Below are positions 44,646 through 53,460 of a DNA stretch of 64,000 nt, piece after piece. Both the position numbers and the translations under genes were made by a program. Each line of letters starts with the position of its first letter. Within the stretch, counting starts at the first letter, position 1. The notes beneath the pieces are model-generated. The model had not been told where the DNA came from and did no database searches. It saw nothing but the letters and a program-made list of their open reading frames with translations. The DNA lies in the NCBI RefSeq assembly GCF_016495865.1, contig NZ_CP054706.1:1178001-1242000 (forward strand). Reading direction: 5' to 3'. The stretch is from Salicibibacter cibi (GTDB lineage Bacteria > Bacillota > Bacilli > Bacillales > Marinococcaceae).

Positions 44646-45428
44646 TTGAAGAAAAAGCATATCGTCGGATTAATCGTCATCTTCATGATCGGGGTTGTGC
44701 TGTCCGGTTGTGGGATGGATCGCGCGCCCATTACTTCGGAAAGCGAGGGAATTTGGGATCATTTTTTTGTGTTTCCGTTGTCGTGGTTAATTATCCAAAC
44801 CGCAGAATTAATGCAAGGGAGTTATGGACTGGCGATTATGGGTATGACAGTCGTCATCAGGCTTTTGTTACTCCCGTTATTTTTAAAACAGCATAAGAGC
44901 AGCAAAGCGATGCAAAAACTCCGTCCCGAGATTGAGCAGTTGCGAACGCAATATGATATGAAAAATACTGAAGAGCAAAGAAAAATGCAACAGGAAATGA
45001 TGAGTCTCTACCAGAATAGCGGGGTGAATCCGCTTGCGGGTTGCTTGCCGATGGTCATCCAAATGCCGATATTAATGGCTTTTTATTTCGCGATTGTCCG
45101 CACGGAAGAGATCGCGACGCACAGTTTTCTATGGATGGATCTCGGAAATTCTGATCCGTATATGATCATGCCTTTGCTTGCCGGTTTCGCCATGTTTTTG
45201 CAAATGCAATTAAGCACTCGTAACATGCCTACGGAAGTCGCCGGCCAAATGAAGGTCATGCTCTACATCATGCCGGTCATGATCGTCGGTGCAGGGTTTG
45301 CGCTCCCTTCAGCGTTGTCGCTCTATTGGTTTACGGGGAGCATTTTTATGATGATACAGACATGGATCATCAACCGAAATGAACGTAGAGCAGATCGTGC
45401 AGAACAAGCCGTCAGTGAAACTGATTAA
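44646..45428 (+). CDS. yidC: Membrane protein insertase, YidC/Oxa1 family lipoprotein
   Basis: 260 residues. Inserts proteins into the membrane alone or with SecYEG. Lipoprotein signal with lipobox LSGC, then five membrane helices with the Gram-positive YidC arrangement: MTVVIRLLLLPLFLKQHKSSK has the conserved hydrophilic-groove Arg, followed by the coiled loop and NPLAGCLPMVIQMPILMAFYF. Related to SpoIIIJ and YqjG of B. subtilis. TTG 44646 or 44643, 7 or 4 bases after AGGAGG; 44646 is preferred. Confidence 0.93.
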   Translation: MKKKHIVGLIVIFMIGVVLSGCGMDRAPITSESEGIWDHFFVFPLSWLIIQTAELMQGSYGLAIMGMTVVIRLLLLPLFLKQHKSSKAMQKLRPEIEQLRTQYDMKNTEEQRKMQQEMMSLYQNSGVNPLAGCLPMVIQMPILMAFYFAIVRTEEIATHSFLWMDLGNSDPYMIMPLLAGFAMFLQMQLSTRNMPTEVAGQMKVMLYIMPVMIVGAGFALPSALSLYWFTGSIFMMIQTWIINRNERRADRAEQAVSETD

Positions 45429-45430
45429 TA

Positions 45431-45460
45431 AAAAGACCCTGATCTTCGGGGTCTTTTTTC
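45431..45460 (+). terminator. Terminator after yidC
   Basis: AAAAGACCC with GGGGTCTTTTTT. Confidence 0.85.
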
Positions 45461-45542
45461 TTTTGCATTGTCCAGCCTCTAACCTCTCACATCTCACTTC
45501 CAAACTGAATACGTTATGTTGTAAAGGAGGTAGGCTACTATC

Positions 45543-45977
45543 ATGCAACGTAACGAGCAGATGTATCATCATTGTCTTCAACATAAGGGAAGACACGTAA
45601 AGGCAGATATGGCGGATCAGCAAACGTTTTACGGTTTTGTGGAAAATGTCGACGTAGAAAACGTATACTTGATCATTTTGGAAAGTGATGATGGTAACAA
45701 TGGATATGACCATCATCATGGGGGCCACGGGCACCACCATCACGGGCACCATCCCGGGAATGAACACTATTATGGGCAGGGCCACCAGCATCACGGATAC
45801 GGCCATCAAGACGGAAACTGGGGCCATTATCAACCACAAATGGATCAACGCGTATTCGGCGGCTATGGATATGGTTATCCCGGCTACGGATATGGAGGGT
45901 TTGGAGCACCCGGTTTTCGTTGGAGAAGATTAGCATTGCCGCTGGCAGGGTTGGCTGCACTTTCCCTCTTGTTTTAA
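45543..45977 (+). CDS. His/Gly/Tyr-rich protein, possible spore coat or metal-binding protein
   Basis: 144 residues with a very strong AAAGGAGG site. The N-terminal 50 residues form a small fold (HCLQHKGRHVKADMADQQTFYGFVENVD); then comes a His-rich stretch (residues about 55-95 with HHHGGHGHHHHGHH and more), a GYG/GYP-rich segment and a hydrophobic C-terminal tail (LALPLAGLAALSLLF). Such composition suggests metal binding and surface or coat location in spores; that is inference. Its own terminator was split by the integrated element. Confidence 0.75.
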   Translation: MQRNEQMYHHCLQHKGRHVKADMADQQTFYGFVENVDVENVYLIILESDDGNNGYDHHHGGHGHHHHGHHPGNEHYYGQGHQHHGYGHQDGNWGHYQPQMDQRVFGGYGYGYPGYGYGGFGAPGFRWRRLALPLAGLAALSLLF

Positions 45978-45984
45978 TTAATCA

Positions 45985-46014
45985 CAAGACCTCATCCATG
46001 GTAAGGATGAGGTC
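45985..46014 (+). other. Left junction (attL): half terminator fused to element
   Basis: The chromosomal arm AAGACCTCAT (45985-45994 region) and the 19-bp core 45996-46014 (CCATGGTAAGGATGAGGTC). The core is repeated exactly at 59548-59566. Joining the left flank and core to the right flank (TTT CCTATG...) rebuilds the stem AGACCTCATCC/GGATGAGGTCT with loop ATGGTAA and a T tail, a normal terminator for the His-rich gene. Confidence 0.8.
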
Positions 46015-46042
46015 GCCGGTTCGAGTCCGGCAGGAAGCTCCA
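45991..46042 (+). pseudogene. 3' half of tRNA-Thr (GGT)
   Basis: From the anticodon stem (CATCC, loop ATGGTAA with anticodon GGT, GGATG) through the T arm (GGTTCGAGTCC) to acceptor 3' strand GGAAGC and CCA. The 5' half is absent: the upstream bases are the terminator arm. So this is the portion an integrative element carries on its attP to restore tRNA-Thr after insertion, not a functional tRNA. Confidence 0.85.
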
Positions 46043-46084
46043 GTCATATCAAGGTTTTCAGCTTTTCCTCATGTTTGCATTATG

Positions 46085-46109
46085 AATTGCAGTGACGGGA
46101 CAGTGACGA
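46085..46109 (+). repeat. Arm-type direct repeats, left end
   Basis: CAGTGACGGGACAGTGACGAC contains two CAGTGACG words 11 bases apart. A related block is at 59425-59449 (CAGTGACGAAACAATGACGAC). Paired 11-bp repeats near both ends are what Tn916-family integrases bind with their N-terminal domain; that role is inferred. Confidence 0.5.
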
Positions 46110-46133
46110 CATGACCCGCTCACCCTTACCTTT

Positions 46134-46544
46134 TCATGCATTAAAGAAGCTCGAGAAACGTTCCGCAGAATCTTGATGCACCTGTGGGCGGACATGTGAA
46201 TAAATGTCCATAGTCGTTTCAGCTTTAACGTGCCCTAAACGTTGCTGAACGATTTTTACGTGTTCGTTCATTTCTAGCATTAAAGTAGCGTGCGTGTGCC
46301 TTAATTCATGAAACGTGATCTGTTTGACTTCAGCACGTTCACAAATGCGTTGCATCGCTCGCCGTACATTTCGTTTCATCATATAACCGCCTTTTAAGTT
46401 TGCAACAACAACATCAGATTTCGGCGTTTGTTTCTCTTTATATAGCTTTAAATATTCTGCTTGTTGATCGGAAATCGGGATGTCTCGCCGAGAGGATTCC
46501 GTTTTTAGTCGACCTAATTCTTTTTCCTGTTCATGATAAGCCAA
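46134..46544 (-). pseudogene. int: Tyrosine integrase, C-terminal fragment
   Basis: Only about 136 residues remain. Catalytic features of the C-terminal half are present: HELRHTHATLM (the HxxR box), QRLGH and the nucleophile Tyr in MDIYSHV. The first catalytic Arg, and the arm-binding and core-binding domains, are missing: the frame is blocked by stops a few codons upstream. The start codon assigned by the frame (TTG 46544) is not natural. The 5' end was deleted, so excision is not expected without help. Confidence 0.9.
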
Positions 46545-46662
46545 TGGTGATAAACATTACCTACTATAAATTCGCCGTGATCAGAATGTAGCGAGTTGAT
46601 AAGCGCCAGGATAGGAGCGGTACAAAAAATAATGTTTAAATCTCAAAGATTGGGGTTTATTT

Positions 46663-46956
46663 ATGAAAAAAGCTGTTGTTTTGAATCGCCATTATATGGA
46701 AGATGTTTTTGAACAAGAGGGTATGCCTGAATTTGGATTAAAGTATGCAGAAAAGGCAAATGAGGAATTAAGCGGATTGGATTTGCAAAAAGGAGAAGTT
46801 GTAAATGTCATTGGCTTGGAAGTAACAAGTTCTAGTTATGATTTAAGGATACATTGTAAGTTGCAGGTTGTTGAAGATGAAAAATATGATGTTTTGTGGG
46901 AATCGGGTGATTTTATGCCGATTCATTTTTTATATGTCATGAAAACTTATGAATAA
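46663..46956 (+). CDS. Hypothetical ICE protein at the ydcO position
   Basis: 97 residues, acidic, with no known domain. It precedes helP by 18 bases and is transcribed with it, the place held by ydcO in ICEBs1. The strand-rich centre (VVNVIGLEVTSSSYDLRIHCKL) suggests a small beta-barrel. No recognised homology. Confidence 0.6.
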   Translation: MKKAVVLNRHYMEDVFEQEGMPEFGLKYAEKANEELSGLDLQKGEVVNVIGLEVTSSSYDLRIHCKLQVVEDEKYDVLWESGDFMPIHFLYVMKTYE

Positions 46957-46974
46957 AAAAGGAGCGAATGAATA

Positions 46975-47364
46975 ATGAATTTTAGAAGTGGGATTAAACC
47001 TGATGTGAAAGTAACTTTTGGAGATATGATTTTTATGGGTATGGCTAGAGAAAGACGAGAGTATGACCCTGACAAATCGTTTCAAGAAAGGCCATTACAA
47101 GCGAGAGTCTATAATTTAGCGTCGTCTACACAAGGGGAACAGATTGAGGTCACTGTACCTGAATATGTTGATGAAAAAGAGATTGATTTTAATGCTCCGG
47201 TGGAATTAAAGAATCCGACTATAAGAGCAAGAGCGCAAGCATCGGGAAATGGATTTGCCAATGTAATTTGGACAGTTGAAGCCGAAGATATTGTTGAAGT
47301 GGGCAAGAAAACATCTAAGGAACCGATGAATGAGCCTGTTGCTTCAGGAGCAGAGAAGAAATAA
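46975..47364 (+). CDS. helP: HelP-like helicase processivity factor (DUF961)
   Basis: 129 residues. DUF961 proteins (YdcP in ICEBs1) help PcrA unwind the element's DNA during conjugative replication. The signature N-terminus SGIKPDVKVTFGDMIFMGMA with REYDPD, the segment RVYNLASSTQGEQIEVTVPE and the C-terminal ARAQASGNGFANVIW are recognised. It has a GGAGCGA site 10 bases after the previous gene. Its partners (nicK relaxase, conQ) are absent downstream. Confidence 0.85.
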   Translation: MNFRSGIKPDVKVTFGDMIFMGMARERREYDPDKSFQERPLQARVYNLASSTQGEQIEVTVPEYVDEKEIDFNAPVELKNPTIRARAQASGNGFANVIWTVEAEDIVEVGKKTSKEPMNEPVASGAEKK

Positions 47365-47415
47365 ACGAAGCGTACTGGTTTAGACTGGTGCGCTTTTTAT
47401 ATGAAGGGAGAGTTT

Positions 47416-47490
47416 GCGTTGGAAACCGAAAAAATTCCTGTTGCTGAACATTTAAATGACTATGAGTACCAATTTTTTTTAAATGCTTAT
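47416..47490 (+). pseudogene. Start of a truncated gene at an inversion breakpoint
   Basis: AAGGGAG followed by TTG 47419 opens a frame (LETEKIPVAEHLNDYEYQFF) that makes sense for about 25-30 codons, then runs into the antisense of conE. The break lies near 47485, where conE (read from the other side) ends. It is the 5' tail of a lost ICE gene. Confidence 0.45.
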
Positions 47491-49988
47491 GCCCACCACA
47501 TTTCTTCAGCTGTTGCTACGGCTGACGCTTCCACCGTTTCAAATACGCCTGCCCATTCATCAAACAGGCATTCCACGCTGATTTTAGCCGTGCGGCGATA
47601 ATAATCCTTGAATAAGCATTGCCCTTGAAACATCCCATCCAACATATCAATATTTTCGTCGCTTGCTTCCATGTTCATCCATTTTAATACATCTTCACGT
47701 TCGGTTGGTTCATCGAACGCAAATGCCACGCCAAAGTTATTGCTTTCTTCTTCACGTAGAGCGTCTTTTGTTGATTGGGAAATAAAATAGAGCGCATTGC
47801 TATAACTACGCCCGACCCTACGCATTTTCTTTTCGACTTTTTTCCCCGTGGGATTGGATGTCAACATCCATGCTTCATCCATAAACTCGGCTGTACGTTC
47901 ATCCTTATTTTGACCAAACAACTCGCAATACCTTCCAAGAGCATACATGACAGCACTCGATTTCAACTGTTCACTTGTATAACTTTCATAGCTATCATTC
48001 ACCTCGGGTAAATCCAAATTCTCAATTTCTACAATACTAATGCGGCGATTTAAAGATAAGGCATCATTCGAGCCATCATGAACACATAAGCGCATCACCC
48101 CATCCGCCATAACTTCATATAAAAAATTGCCTGCCTTCCGCACATCCACATCTTCATGCGCCTGCATTTCATAGATCACATGCATACTGCCAACTTTTTC
48201 CCCTTTTTCTTTCTGTTCCTGCACTTTCGTTATTGACTGTAAAAAGGCTGTATGCACATCATCCTTTCCCGAAAAATCATAGACCTGTTCAAAAATCATT
48301 GTGACCATTTCTTTTTGTTGCGTGGAGGGCAAGAATACAATCGGGTCTAATGCTCCCCAATTGGCTTGATCTTCGGGGTCTAACGTAATAAAGTGGAATC
48401 TCTCCAAATGCTCCACAAACAACGGAAAATCTTTTCGCACTTGCTGATTTTTCATCACTTTCCGTATCCATTTTCTTAACTCTTTTTTCGGATCAATATA
48501 CAAGCATTTGATATCCAATAACGAGATATAAATAAACAGCAGCTTAGCCAGAAATGATTTTCCATTCCCTGTATCGCCTGTTATAAGAACATGTGGCGAT
48601 TTCGTCTTTGTCCCTTTTATTTGTTGATTCGCTAGAAACGGATGGAAAAACACTGGATCACGGCTTGAACCGATCGCCGCATCCAAATCTTTATGCTGTT
48701 CAAATCGATCAATCCAACCGACGAAAAAGCCAATATTCGAGCCAACCGATGCATTAACCCCGAATAGGCACTCCGCCAAACCATCCTGCGACGTTTTTTG
48801 CATCCAGTTTCGATCTTTCACGTCAATCGGTTCGCCAGGCAAAAACTTATAGAACAATGATAATTGGTCAGCCACTGGTATTCGTGCAACAATCCCCATC
48901 GACTTTAATCGACGTTTGACCATCTTTGCTCTCGTTAAACAGTCTTTTTTCGTTTGTCCATCTACGATCACCACAGCCATCCAGTTAAACATATGCACGT
49001 CATCTTTTTTAATATCGTCCTGCAAGTTTCTGATCATTTGATCACTTTCACTTATGGACGCATCCGTTTCATCCCCGGTCTGATTTTGCTCTCTCGCCGA
49101 TTCTCGTAACTGTTTCTTTTTCATATTGACCTTCATTTTGGTTTGGGATTTACTTTCCACTTGTGCTTTAATATCAACTTCAACAGGAAACGGTAAGGCT
49201 TGCGTCTCATAGAATAAATCGCTATCCGCCATATTACGGGGAAATTCATCAATCACAACAAAACTGATATATCCTTCATCTTCATCACTGTTCAGATTTA
49301 AAACGGATGGAGAAGTAGGGTCAATGAGCGTATTCGTAACAGCTTTCCTTGAAGCATTCGCCATTTCCTCTGAAACCTGATGATCTAACCCACGAATAAA
49401 GTGATAACGATTAATATAAATCATTTCTTTCTCCGTTAATGGTGCACCATCAACCATCCCCATTGTGTCCGCTAATTCCTGTTCAGCTTCTTGATATTTT
49501 TCAAAGAAGGATGTTGTAACTTCCTGCTCCCATCCTAATAGATTCACAATGGTATCCGTTGCTGTTGAAAGCATCGACATCATATTTTCTTTTACATCGG
49601 CATCTATCCTTACCATATCCGCTCTTAAACGAACACCGACGATAAAATCACTTTTCGTCACCGTCCCCAATCGCTGTCCTAATAGTGATTCTGTCTCATC
49701 CAAATAATAGTTCGCCATATCTTCGGTATCTAAAGCCACATCTTGCTTCAGATTCTCAAAACGCTCATGCAGTTGATATTCCTGGGGATACATCATAAAG
49801 TGAAAATCCTGATACTTTGTTAACTCCTGCAAAAACTCTCGCCATCGTTTTTTATAGCTTTCCACTTCTTTTTCATTTTGCTTCGGAATGGACTTCGCCT
49901 TTATACGATGATACGCCCAAACGTCGCCCCCTCTCGTCAGTAGCAAATTCCGATACATCGTTTTCATAGGCGTTTGTACGTCTGCCAT
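47487..49988 (-). CDS. conE: ConE, VirB4-type conjugation ATPase
   Basis: 833 residues, close to the 831 of ICEBs1 ConE. Powers DNA or protein passage through the Gram-positive type IV secretion channel. Walker A TGDTGNGKSF near residues 475-485, Walker B region with the later motif EFMDEAWML, and the C-terminal domain are intact. ATG 49988 overlaps the last 116 bases of conD, which the lengths of both proteins support. Stop lies at the breakpoint with the opposite-strand fragment. Confidence 0.92.
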   Translation of the reverse strand: MADVQTPMKTMYRNLLLTRGGDVWAYHRIKAKSIPKQNEKEVESYKKRWREFLQELTKYQDFHFMMYPQEYQLHERFENLKQDVALDTEDMANYYLDETESLLGQRLGTVTKSDFIVGVRLRADMVRIDADVKENMMSMLSTATDTIVNLLGWEQEVTTSFFEKYQEAEQELADTMGMVDGAPLTEKEMIYINRYHFIRGLDHQVSEEMANASRKAVTNTLIDPTSPSVLNLNSDEDEGYISFVVIDEFPRNMADSDLFYETQALPFPVEVDIKAQVESKSQTKMKVNMKKKQLRESAREQNQTGDETDASISESDQMIRNLQDDIKKDDVHMFNWMAVVIVDGQTKKDCLTRAKMVKRRLKSMGIVARIPVADQLSLFYKFLPGEPIDVKDRNWMQKTSQDGLAECLFGVNASVGSNIGFFVGWIDRFEQHKDLDAAIGSSRDPVFFHPFLANQQIKGTKTKSPHVLITGDTGNGKSFLAKLLFIYISLLDIKCLYIDPKKELRKWIRKVMKNQQVRKDFPLFVEHLERFHFITLDPEDQANWGALDPIVFLPSTQQKEMVTMIFEQVYDFSGKDDVHTAFLQSITKVQEQKEKGEKVGSMHVIYEMQAHEDVDVRKAGNFLYEVMADGVMRLCVHDGSNDALSLNRRISIVEIENLDLPEVNDSYESYTSEQLKSSAVMYALGRYCELFGQNKDERTAEFMDEAWMLTSNPTGKKVEKKMRRVGRSYSNALYFISQSTKDALREEESNNFGVAFAFDEPTEREDVLKWMNMEASDENIDMLDGMFQGQCLFKDYYRRTAKISVECLFDEWAGVFETVEASAVATAEEMWWA

Positions 49989-50397
49989 CTTTTCGCTTCA
50001 CCACCTCTACACATTTTTTAAAAGTTATTTTTTTATCATCCATCCACGTTACATCCCGATCATTACAATACGTCTTATTGGGCAGTTTCACTTTACGTAA
50101 ATAATTGAACAATCCCCAAAGATATAAATAAATATTTTTTCCATCGGGATTGACCTTCCGCATTAACATCGTCAAAAACAACGGTAAACCAACCAAAATA
50201 ATCACAAACGTCAACTCAAACGTAAACGGAAATATCAAGCGAATGACATACATCATCAATCCGGTTAGCGCCATAAAGACAAGAAAATTGATGGTTGGAA
50301 TTAACTCAATCGCAATAGGTAAAGTGTATCTATCCGTCAACTGTTGAATCCGTTTGGGCTCTCGAAAGGCTGGTCGGTAGTTATAGACCACTCGCAT
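49873..50397 (-). CDS. conD: ConD, TcpE-family conjugation membrane protein
   Basis: 174 residues, the same as ICEBs1 ConD. Start at ATG 50397 (AAAGAGG upstream). Two membrane helices (IELIPTINFLVFMALTGLMMYVI and ELTFVIILVGLPLFLTMLM) and a cytoplasmic tail that overlaps the conE start. Part of the channel. Confidence 0.85.
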   Translation of the reverse strand: MRVVYNYRPAFREPKRIQQLTDRYTLPIAIELIPTINFLVFMALTGLMMYVIRLIFPFTFELTFVIILVGLPLFLTMLMRKVNPDGKNIYLYLWGLFNYLRKVKLPNKTYCNDRDVTWMDDKKITFKKCVEVVKRKDGRRTNAYENDVSEFATDERGRRLGVSSYKGEVHSEAK

Positions 50398-50460
50398 ACA
50401 TTCACCTCTTTCATCAAACGTTCCTGCCAATAGCCTTGACAGGAACATCACAATCACCGT

Positions 50461-50715
50461 TTACAAAAGATCAATTAAGGCTTCAATCCAATCCGTGACC
50501 TGATCCCAGTTTTGAACCACAAACGTGACTGCTCCTGCAAATATACAAGCACTAACAACGGCACCAACTCTAAATTTGGCCAAATGCTTTGTAACTAAAA
50601 AAACGACGATCAATGTGATCGCCTGTGTAACGATATTCAGCGCCCAACTTTCCACTTCACCAAGATCAGGTAATGTCGCCGATCCTAAAATCATCACCCA
50701 TTCAAAAAGCCCCAT
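50461..50715 (-). CDS. conC: ConC-like conjugation membrane protein (TcpD type)
   Basis: 84 residues with two membrane helices (LNIVTQAITLIVVFLVT and GAVVSACIFAGAVTFVV) and an acidic periplasm-facing loop. ICEBs1 ConC is of the same size and position, between ConB and ConD. Confidence 0.8.
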   Translation of the reverse strand: MGLFEWVMILGSATLPDLGEVESWALNIVTQAITLIVVFLVTKHLAKFRVGAVVSACIFAGAVTFVVQNWDQVTDWIEALIDLL

Positions 50716-50725
50716 TTTATACCTC

Positions 50726-51664
50726 CTATTGAATCTCTATATTTTCAACAATATAATTTTCATTCATTCGCTCTAAATAGAGGGTCACTTCAAATTCATA
50801 ATTCATCCCTGTTACGTCATCCACCATATGAACATCCGTGTAAACCGAAAATCCTTCTTCCTGTTCTTCGATCGATTCATCCACCATACCTTCATAGGCA
50901 AATGCACCATTCAAACTTTCAGGGTCTTGCATCATATACGAAAGGTCATCTTCGTCACCTGTTGCATATTGCTCAAAAAACTCATCCAAAAACGCCAATA
51001 TCTCTTCCTGTTCATCCCCTACATATTCATCTACATTTCTTTCTTCTTCCTCCACCGTTACGGAAGCAGAAAGATCATCTATATCAGTAAAATATGGCTC
51101 ACCGGATACGGCATACTGTCCATCATCTTCAATAATTGGAACATTCAACAATAATATTTGTTCTTCCGTCGTTCCATCCCCATTGTCACTTATATATGTG
51201 ACCTCATATTCAAACACCGCTCCTTCTTCTGTTTCATCTATATGAAATAACTCAACATTATCTAACCGTCGTTCGCCCTCCATTTCAACATCAACCATAT
51301 TCCATTCGCTTTCCGTATCCATGGAAACCATAAAATTTTCTAGTTCCCCACGACGTTCTTCTAATTCATCCGGATCATCACTAACATTGATATAAGCATC
51401 CACAAAGTCACGCAAGAAATAATCAGCACTCACCACATCCAAGTCTGCTTCTTCTTCCTCCCCTTCTTCTTCATCATCGACCGCCGCACGCAAATCATTG
51501 AATGTGGAACGTGTATTGATCGAAAGCATGGCAGCAAGAATGGAGAAGAAAAGCAATCCTCCGATTAACCCCCAAACCGCAAACGCTGTACGTTTTGACG
51601 TATCTTTTCGTATGCCAGCTTTCTCTTTCTCGGGTTTATGAATATTGGCTTTACGTTGTTTCAT
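50726..51664 (-). CDS. conB: ConB, VirB8-like conjugation protein (TcpC)
   Basis: 312 residues. N-terminal basic cytoplasmic segment, one membrane helix (FAVWGLIGGLLFFSILAAML), then two NTF2-like domains as in TcpC/VirB8. The external domains are very acidic. Shorter than ICEBs1 ConB (354). It anchors the channel and is followed by conC after 10 bases. Confidence 0.85.
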   Translation of the reverse strand: MKQRKANIHKPEKEKAGIRKDTSKRTAFAVWGLIGGLLFFSILAAMLSINTRSTFNDLRAAVDDEEEGEEEEADLDVVSADYFLRDFVDAYINVSDDPDELEERRGELENFMVSMDTESEWNMVDVEMEGERRLDNVELFHIDETEEGAVFEYEVTYISDNGDGTTEEQILLLNVPIIEDDGQYAVSGEPYFTDIDDLSASVTVEEEERNVDEYVGDEQEEILAFLDEFFEQYATGDEDDLSYMMQDPESLNGAFAYEGMVDESIEEQEEGFSVYTDVHMVDDVTGMNYEFEVTLYLERMNENYIVENIEIQ

Positions 51665-51711
51665 CCGTGAAAATAAATGCTTGATATTTATAAGAATTTA
51701 TCCAATAGATG

Positions 51712-51795
51712 TTATTTTTTCTTTTTTGATTTTCCAAACAAACCTATTCCAGCAGCTATGGCAATACCTATAGCGACCCAGACACCAGTACCCAT
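51712..51795 (-). CDS. Small membrane protein (27 aa), YddA position
   Basis: Starts at ATG 51795, with GGGGGGCGG 8 bases before. One helix, GVWVAIGIAIAAGIGLF, then a lysine tail. First small gene before conB, as yddA is in ICEBs1; the sequence is too short for a firm assignment. Confidence 0.55.
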   Translation of the reverse strand: MGTGVWVAIGIAIAAGIGLFGKSKKKK

Positions 51796-51890
51796 CGTTT
51801 CCGCCCCCCTTGTCTAATTAGGTTTCCTTATTCCTTTCTCAAATTTAGATGAATCTTTTCTACACCCCATTTATAATATAATATTTTCAT

Positions 51891-52040
51891 TTATTTGCTC
51901 AATATCCAAATCCAACTACCTCCAATACACTTGCACCAATTTTTCCTAGGGTTCTTCTGATCCCACCCGAACCAAATAAAACTATACATACCGAAAATCG
52001 CTGAGTATATCACATAGTCCCTTATATATTCGGGCTCCAT
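51891..52040 (-). CDS. Small membrane protein (49 aa)
   Basis: ATG 52040 with GGAAGGGG upstream. One membrane helix (YVIYSAIFGMYSFIWFGW) followed by a basic loop with two cysteines and a Trp-rich end that looks cut short (GGSWIWILSK). Transcribed toward the con genes. No family recognised. Confidence 0.5.
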   Translation of the reverse strand: MEPEYIRDYVIYSAIFGMYSFIWFGWDQKNPRKNWCKCIGGSWIWILSK

Positions 52041-52145
52041 GGTAATCCCCTTCCAATTTTATTATTAAACAGTCATGACCCTAAAAGCGAAAGTGTTGCA
52101 ATCTTATACCGAAATAATTGCATTTGCTTCGTGATGTGTACACGG

Positions 52146-53357
52146 TCATGTTAATAATTTTCCACCATACGTCCACTTTCGCCATAAGTATTCCAGCGGA
52201 CCTTGCTTGAATTTTTTTAAATAAAAGTGACTGAGTATTAATTGTATGATGTAGATAGCGATGGCCAACAAGAATCCGCCTCCGATCGATACTTGGCCGA
52301 AAAGTCCAAGGCCAAATCCGTAAAAAATTGATACACCAATCAACGTTTGCAACAAGTAATTGGTGAGCGCCATTCGTCCAACTGCCGCGATGGGCATGAA
52401 AAGCTTCAGCCTGCCACCTGAATGTAAAAGGAGTACCAATGCGGAAACATAGAACAACATCAGGATCGGTCCCGCTAAAAAGTGCAATCCTTCTGAAATA
52501 CCGTAACTGATTGAAGCCGGAAGTGGACCCAATCCATATTTAAGACCTACGACGATGGCTACTGAGGCAAGGCCACTCCAGCAGGAATGTATGCAGATTT
52601 TTTTCCAGCGATTGAGGTTTGCTGCAACGTCATGAAACATTCTCGTTTTTCCCATGTAAAGTCCGATCAGGAATAGCGGTAAAATCCCCGGAACGGTGAG
52701 AAAGACATTGAACAGCACGGGCACGACCTCGTTGACGAAACGATATTGTAAAATCTCCATATATGTCCCTTCCATCATCGTTGTTATCGCCATCCCCCGT
52801 GTATCATTTTGAACAAATTCATCCGTCCCCATCATCGATAACATCAATCCGGATACAGTCAGCATTGCTGTCAAGATAAAGGTACCGATGCCAAGCATCA
52901 ACACTGCCCATAGCAATATGGTTCGTGGTTTCCGATTGATGAACAACAATAACAAAAAACCTGCCAATGCATAAGTGTGCAAAATATCCCCAGTCCACAA
53001 GAAGACCAGATGAATCAAACCAATCACCAATAAAAAAACCAAACGCCTTGAAAATAGCCGACCTGCCGATAAGCCTTTTTGACGTAACCTATCATAAAAA
53101 ATAAAGAACCCGAGACCAAATAGCAGAGAGAACATGGGATAGAATTTATTGTCGATAAAAAAGCTAACAAATATGCTGACAATTTGATTGAACATTCCAT
53201 CTGGCAAGACGGCACCTGTGAACATCAATTTTGTTTCGTCAGCGAACAACGTTTTAAACACGTACATATTCGCAATAATAATTCCTAACACCGCGATTCC
53301 TCGTATGATATCTAGCGTATGAATCCGCTCATTTTTCTTAATCGCATTTGCACTCAT
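52146..53357 (-). CDS. DUF418 family membrane protein
   Basis: 403 residues. About ten membrane helices. The N-terminus (RIHTLDIIRGIAVLGIIIAN) and the C-terminal block (VGRMALTNYLLQTLIGVSIFYGFGLGLFG) identify the DUF418/YeiB family, relatives of acyltransferase 3 enzymes, thought to act on membrane components or export. The start at ATG 53357 has a GGGGGC site at about 6 bases. Its neighbour upstream is a TetR gene on the same strand, likely its regulator. Cargo of the element. Confidence 0.88.
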   Translation of the reverse strand: MSANAIKKNERIHTLDIIRGIAVLGIIIANMYVFKTLFADETKLMFTGAVLPDGMFNQIVSIFVSFFIDNKFYPMFSLLFGLGFFIFYDRLRQKGLSAGRLFSRRLVFLLVIGLIHLVFLWTGDILHTYALAGFLLLLFINRKPRTILLWAVLMLGIGTFILTAMLTVSGLMLSMMGTDEFVQNDTRGMAITTMMEGTYMEILQYRFVNEVVPVLFNVFLTVPGILPLFLIGLYMGKTRMFHDVAANLNRWKKICIHSCWSGLASVAIVVGLKYGLGPLPASISYGISEGLHFLAGPILMLFYVSALVLLLHSGGRLKLFMPIAAVGRMALTNYLLQTLIGVSIFYGFGLGLFGQVSIGGGFLLAIAIYIIQLILSHFYLKKFKQGPLEYLWRKWTYGGKLLT

Positions 53358-53460
53358 AGTAGCCCCCATTATTTTACTATTATTAGATCAAAACATTAAT
53401 TCTTCATTTATGGATATTAAAACCTTCAACAAGTTGGCTTTTGTTACATAATTGAGCGAA

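Noticed and set aside
45991-46042. Functional tRNA-Thr(GGT)
   Set aside because: There is no D arm or 5' acceptor strand; the bases upstream are a terminator arm.
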